A DNA stretch of 64,000 nucleotides, from assembly GCA_032622095.1 (NCBI GenBank), contig CP136069.1:72749319-72813318 (forward strand). The letters run 5' to 3'. The position numbers and the translations under genes were made by a program. The stretch's first letter is position 1; every line of letters starts with the position of its first letter. Below the pieces are notes generated by a model, which had not been told where the DNA came from, did no database searches, and worked only from the letters and a program-made list of their open reading frames with translations. Shown here piece by piece: positions 40,601 to 46,600 of the stretch. This DNA comes from Siphonodentalium dalli. Taxonomy: Eukaryota; Mollusca; Scaphopoda; Gadilida; Siphonodentaliidae.

Positions 40601-43600
40601 ATTACAGTCCCCCTTTAACTCACAAAAACAAAGTGAAAAGTGTTTTCTTCGATATATCATCACCAACCATTGCAATTGGCATTTTTCTTCTGCAGTATTG
40701 GTTTAGAATTTCACAAAGCTTCTACAGATTTCTCTATGGCATTGCCTTTAGCCAAAATACAGACATGTGTATGTTCCGCCCATTTCTGTATCTTGTAACC
40801 AAGCATTCATGTGCTGTTTATCAATGACCATGGTGCAGCAGACAGTTGTAATACAGTACCCCCGTAAAAATGGTGAAAATGGCCAGAAATCGTGTATTGC
40901 TACATGATGACTGAGATAGAGAGCTGCAATATAGTTTATACGGATGGAACCCATTTTTATATCCCCTACCAAACCTTATTAGCGGGGGGTAAAAAAGAAT
41001 ACTGTTAAGGACCTGAGTCTGATAGAAATGATTCTTTCTTCTTCCTTGAAGACTTTTTCTTTCCCTTCGAAGGAATTGGTTCTTCATCTGAATCTGAAAC
41101 AATCAAAGACATAAATACTATGTGGCAATTAATACACATGGCAATAAATACATGTGGCAATAAATAAATGTTGCAGGAAATCTATCCTATATGGAATATT
41201 TAGTATAAATCAATTTTTTTGTTGAAATGCTGATGTATAGCAGGGATGGGGTAATATGTAATTGTAATGCTTTACAATGTATTACTTTTTCTCAAGTAAT
41301 GAAAAAGTAATTTGTAATGGGTCCTCATCATTAAATGTAATTCAAAGTAATGCATTACTTCACAACAACAACAAAATGCCTATATTGCTTTCAACAATGG
41401 AAATTGCCTCTTTCATTGTCAGCTTCGCACGGATAACACAATAATGTTTAGATTTCTGGTTGAAACTTTTATTTAAAAATGAACAAAAATATGATCTAAT
41501 GGCTTTTTAGGTTACTACAAATGCAGTAGTATTTATTTTTAGGCCTTAGACTACTGAAAGTAATTGTAATGGTAATTGTAATGCAGAAAATAGAAAGTAA
41601 TGGTAATACATTACTTTGCAAAGTAGTAAACCATTCCCTGATATATAATGTGTGAAATCTATCTGCTTAGCAAGTCTGAGTTTAGTGCGCCTGTTATTTG
41701 CACAATGAGGTCCCCAGAGGGTAGGGTTGGGCGGTATTGACGTTTTTAAAAACCACGATTTTTCCAAAATAACACCGCGATATACGGTTTTATTGAATAT
41801 TATTATACTATTGAAAAATATCACGTAAAATCAAATTTTAAACGAGAGATATAACACTCCGGGTTTTCGTTATTAGGGATTAAAATTCTACACACTATCG
41901 CCAAGCAGTAAATTATAAACTATTCTCAGAATGGCATGTGTCCATTATATAAAGTTCCTGCATTCTGGAATACGCAACAACATTGAGTGAATTACAGGCT
42001 CAAGTTATCCTGATCACTCCATTGTTTACATTTCAGCACGCGATTCACATTCCTGTGACGTCATAGCTAAGCACTTGCTCATAGGTTGACAGAGGACCTA
42101 GCAGAATTGGGCCAAGCTGGTTCATTCTGGACTGTCTATCACACACAATGAATTACGGAACATTTTAAATTAACATTTGAACACGGGATTTAGTTAAGGG
42201 GAGAACTTTATTCATCTATTATCATAATAATGAAATAATAATAGCAAGGTGAAACGGAAGGGAGACAATGCAGCTCAACTATATTTAAAATTGGGGTTGA
42301 TGGTAGCGAGGTAACGTCCCAAGTGATATACTTCGACCAACACCTGCGGGTCACATTCTGCGTCTGCAAATATTCAATGGCGGGCTAGTTGAATGAATGT
42401 CACGGATTTGTCGGTCAACCTGAGTCAAATTTTAAGATATAATTGAATGACAAATACCGCCGAGTCGAAAAGTTTGGACGAAGTATCGCTCGTGGCGTTA
42501 CACTGCTATCAGGTTGAATTCGGAAGAAGATACTCCATCGCTCTACTTCAGCCCAAAATACAACCATTGAGTCATTGGTTACAATTGAAAACAACAGAGA
42601 CATAACATGGGAGCGACCGATAAAGGCTGCTTTCAATCAGCGGTCCGCTAAAGTATTCAACTCAGTATTGGATTGTAATTTGAAACCGTCTTTTGAGGTG
42701 ATAAAATTGAGGTTACGATATATTGAATTTTTATTTTACAAACGGTTTCAATACGGTTTTTCTTTTCCAAACCGACTATAGTCAATATATTGAAATACCG
42801 CCCAGCCCTACCAGAGGGTGAGTTTATTGACGCTATCCTGCAAAGTGGGCTAGCATCACCAAATTCACCCTCTGGGGACCCCATTCTGCATGGCCTCATC
42901 TGCAATGGGAGACATAGACTCAGATTGAAGTTCCCAAATGGTGAATATTGTGATGTACACCCATTGGGAACCTTGATTATGCAATGTGTCGTCTGCCAAA
43001 TTGGAGATATAGAGAAACTAAACTAAATAAGAAACAGAACCTATGTGAAGAAGTTTCTATAGAAATTTGATAATGAAGAAACTTTCCAAAGAAGATGAAG
43101 CCTAAGCAGAATGAGGTCCCCAGAGAGTTAATTTAGTGATGCTAGCCTGTTATGCACAGGCACACTAAACTCAGCTTGCTGCTTAGTGAGGGTAAGGCCA
43201 AAAAAAAAAGTGTTTTGGTTCTCGGGCAATTTTTTTTCTTCAAATCAATGAGGGAGGGAGGGTTTTATTTTTTTCTGTGCACAGTAAGCATGGACAAAGA
43301 TACCTTCCTCTGTCTAGTAATAACCAGAAATGTAGAGGGAACTGTTATGCATATAAACTCATTTAGTCTTATATAAAAATTACATTGTACTACCAGTGTA
43401 TGACTGGGATTACCTAACATTATATAATGCCCCTGACATTAAGGCCTAAAAAAATAATACCTGTGTTTCCACTAACCCGACCGACCGTTAAAAAAGTCGC
43501 CGACTGAGACCATTTTATTGCAAATTAAAAAAATAAAAAAAAATACACTTGTTTCTGCTAACCCGACCGACCGCCGAAAAAGTCGGCGACTGTCCCCATT

Positions 43601-46600
43601 TTATTGGGTTTTCAAAAAATATAAACTACCAAGTTAATTTAAATTGATATCACGTGGTGCGTTGAGTGGGTACCTTGCCGCAGAAACGCGATATATACTG
43701 CGTCTACAGACGGACAGGAGACGGTGTCATGTGGTCGGCCGATCGCGAGATCTCGTTGCACGAAAATGCACGAGATTGACCGATTGTCGGACGGCCCAAT
43801 AATAATAATAATTATTATCACCCAACCACAATCGGCCAATCGGGCCCGATCGTTCGTTTACATTAGCTGTCAATGGGCATGCGAAACACCTCTGCTTCAA
43901 TGAAATGATTTAAAAATTTAACTAAAATTATAAGAAATAAATAAGTTTTTTTTCACACTATATCAATGAGTTTGTTCAGAAATCTGCAGCATAAATATGT
44001 TTTGAGATACCTCTGACCAAATTATGTATACACATGCCTTGAAATAGTGACTACAGTGTGTCTGTCATTTGCAGAATGAGGTCCCCAGAGGGAGAATTTA
44101 GTGATGCTATCCTGCAGAGGGCTAGCATCACCAAATTCACCCTCTAGGGACCTCATTCTGCTTAGGCCTCATCTTCTGGGAAGAATCTATAGTCTCAAAT
44201 TAACATTATTTATAGTAAATGTTTCCCTTCTGTTCAGTTTCTATATCCCCTAATTTGCAGAAGAAAAAGTGCATAATCGAGGTGACTAATTGGTAAACAT
44301 CACCAACTTCAACTGGGGTACTTCAATCTTATCCTAGATCTCCCATAGCAGTTGAGGCCTAAGCAGAATGAGGTCCCCAGAGGGTGAATTAGATGATGCT
44401 AGCACGCTGTGCAGGATAGGATAACTGAATTCACCCGCTGTGGACGTCATTCTGCAAATGTCAGACACACTATTTCAAGATTTGTGTATACATAATTTTG
44501 TGGTTCGAATGAGCCATATCTGTTTAATGAAAGAGTGATATTTTTACCTGATTCAATAACCCTCTGGCATTTTTTTCCTCGACTGCTGGTTCTACCAATG
44601 ACTTCAACATCATCATCTGTTGTGCTCTGAAAATATTCATCAATATGAAAAACTGAATTGCCTAAAATCTGTTATTACACGCATTGGTTTATTTTTGTGA
44701 AATGCAGCAAAATACTGAAGATTTTGAAATGTTCAATTAAAAAAAAATTGTTTTGTCCTTGGATAATGCACACCGATTACGCTGACAATGGCACAAGATG
44801 TCCTCACTAAACTATGAGGTAGAGTATACAAAATAATATTCAATAAAAACAATAAGCGGCAAATATCTATAGAATATCTCCATTTATCTTTAAGACGCTA
44901 TTTTATATTCCGCAGACATGAATGTGATCGGGCTAAAATCAGTGCTAATTATGAGAGTAATTTGTCTTGGGGAACTTTTTCAGCTTCCTGACCAACCTCC
45001 ATCTTAGAAAGTACGGTATTACCTTCGAGAGCATATATTAGCTACCAAACAAATATTATATAAGCTACAAACAGATGACATTTTGACCAACTGCCCATAA
45101 CAACGACCCAAAAAACAGAACGAATTACCGAGATTATGGATAGCAACTCGACATATTAAACATTCAGTCGTCTTCATGTGAATCTTTTTGAGCTTCGAAT
45201 TCAACCCTTATGATGACTTTACGTTGTGGACTGATGAGCTACAAACAGGTCGCATCACAGCAATTCAGTGAAGATCGTAAACTTGAAACTATGATAACTA
45301 AACATGTGCTGTCGGCTTCCAAATAAGCATGGGGGAATGCCCCTATTTATAAATATAAAAATATTATGTAGTGATGCCATTTCAAAGTGCCTTCTCTGTG
45401 CTAACAAGTATTAACGTGACCCCCATACTGAATCAGATATATGTTATAGACACATATTTATGTCAAGAACATGGCTTTCTTTTAAGGGAGCTAATGCAAA
45501 AATAATACAATTTATTCAACACAAAGTACAAAATTTATAATCTTCTGATTTCTATATGAGAAATGGGCTACAGCAGGTAATGTACTGGACTCAAAACATG
45601 GCGTTATCTCACTCAGGCATTAAAATCAATCAAAACATAGTGTTTCTACAGGGAATCAAGATTTTATACAAAAAATTTAAATGATAGTCATTATTCTGAT
45701 TCTCGTCGGATTTTAAGGTCTGTCACTAATCAGTCACCGAACCCTCTGAGGACCTCATTCTGCTTAGGCCTCATCTTCTGGGAAGTATCTGTAGTCTCAA
45801 ATTAACATTGTTTTTAGTTGCTTTTTCTCATCTGCGATGTTTTTATTCTAAACCTCTAATTTGCAGAAGATAAAATGCATAATCGAAGCGACAAAAGGGT
45901 GAACATCACCAACTTCAATCTGATCCTAGGTCTCCCGTAGCAGTTGAGGTCTAAGCCGAGTGAGGTCCCCAGAGGGTGAATTTGGTGACACTAGCCCACT
46001 TTGTGGAATAGCATCACTATATTCACCCTCTGGGGACCTCATTCTGCAAATGACTTGCCCACTAACCTCTTTTTTCCTTTTTTTCCCTTTCTTTTCTTTC
46101 ACATTGTTGTTCTCTTCAAAACTCTCATCACTGCCAATTATAGCAGAGTCATCACTTTCCACTTTCTTTTTAGATTTTGAATGTGATTTTGAATGTGAAG
46201 TGTCGCCTGAATTTTCATCTTCATTTTGAGACTTTTTCTCTTTAGATTTCTCTTTCTTCAAAGTTTTCTCAGATTTCTCTGGACTTTTGCGCCGAGTAGA
46301 TTCTTTGTTTCTCTTGCTCTCTGTTTTCGTATCACGTTTTGAGTCTCCTTCCGGGGAAGGCACAAATATATCCTCATCTGATGATGACTCTATTTCCACT
46401 TTCTTTTTAGATTTTGAATGTGATTTTGGATGTGAAGCATCGCCTGAATTACCATCTTCATTTTGCGACTTTTTTTCTTTAGATTTATCTTTCTTCATAG
46501 TTGTCTCAGATTTCTCTGAACTTTTGTGCCGAGTAGATTCTTTGTCTCTCTTGTTCTCTGTTTTCTTTTCACGTTTTGAGTCTCTTTCCGGGGAAGGCAC

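Noticed and set aside
40375-40827. 150-residue plus-strand frame
   Set aside because: It lies within the long palindrome, and its first half mirrors its second at DNA level.
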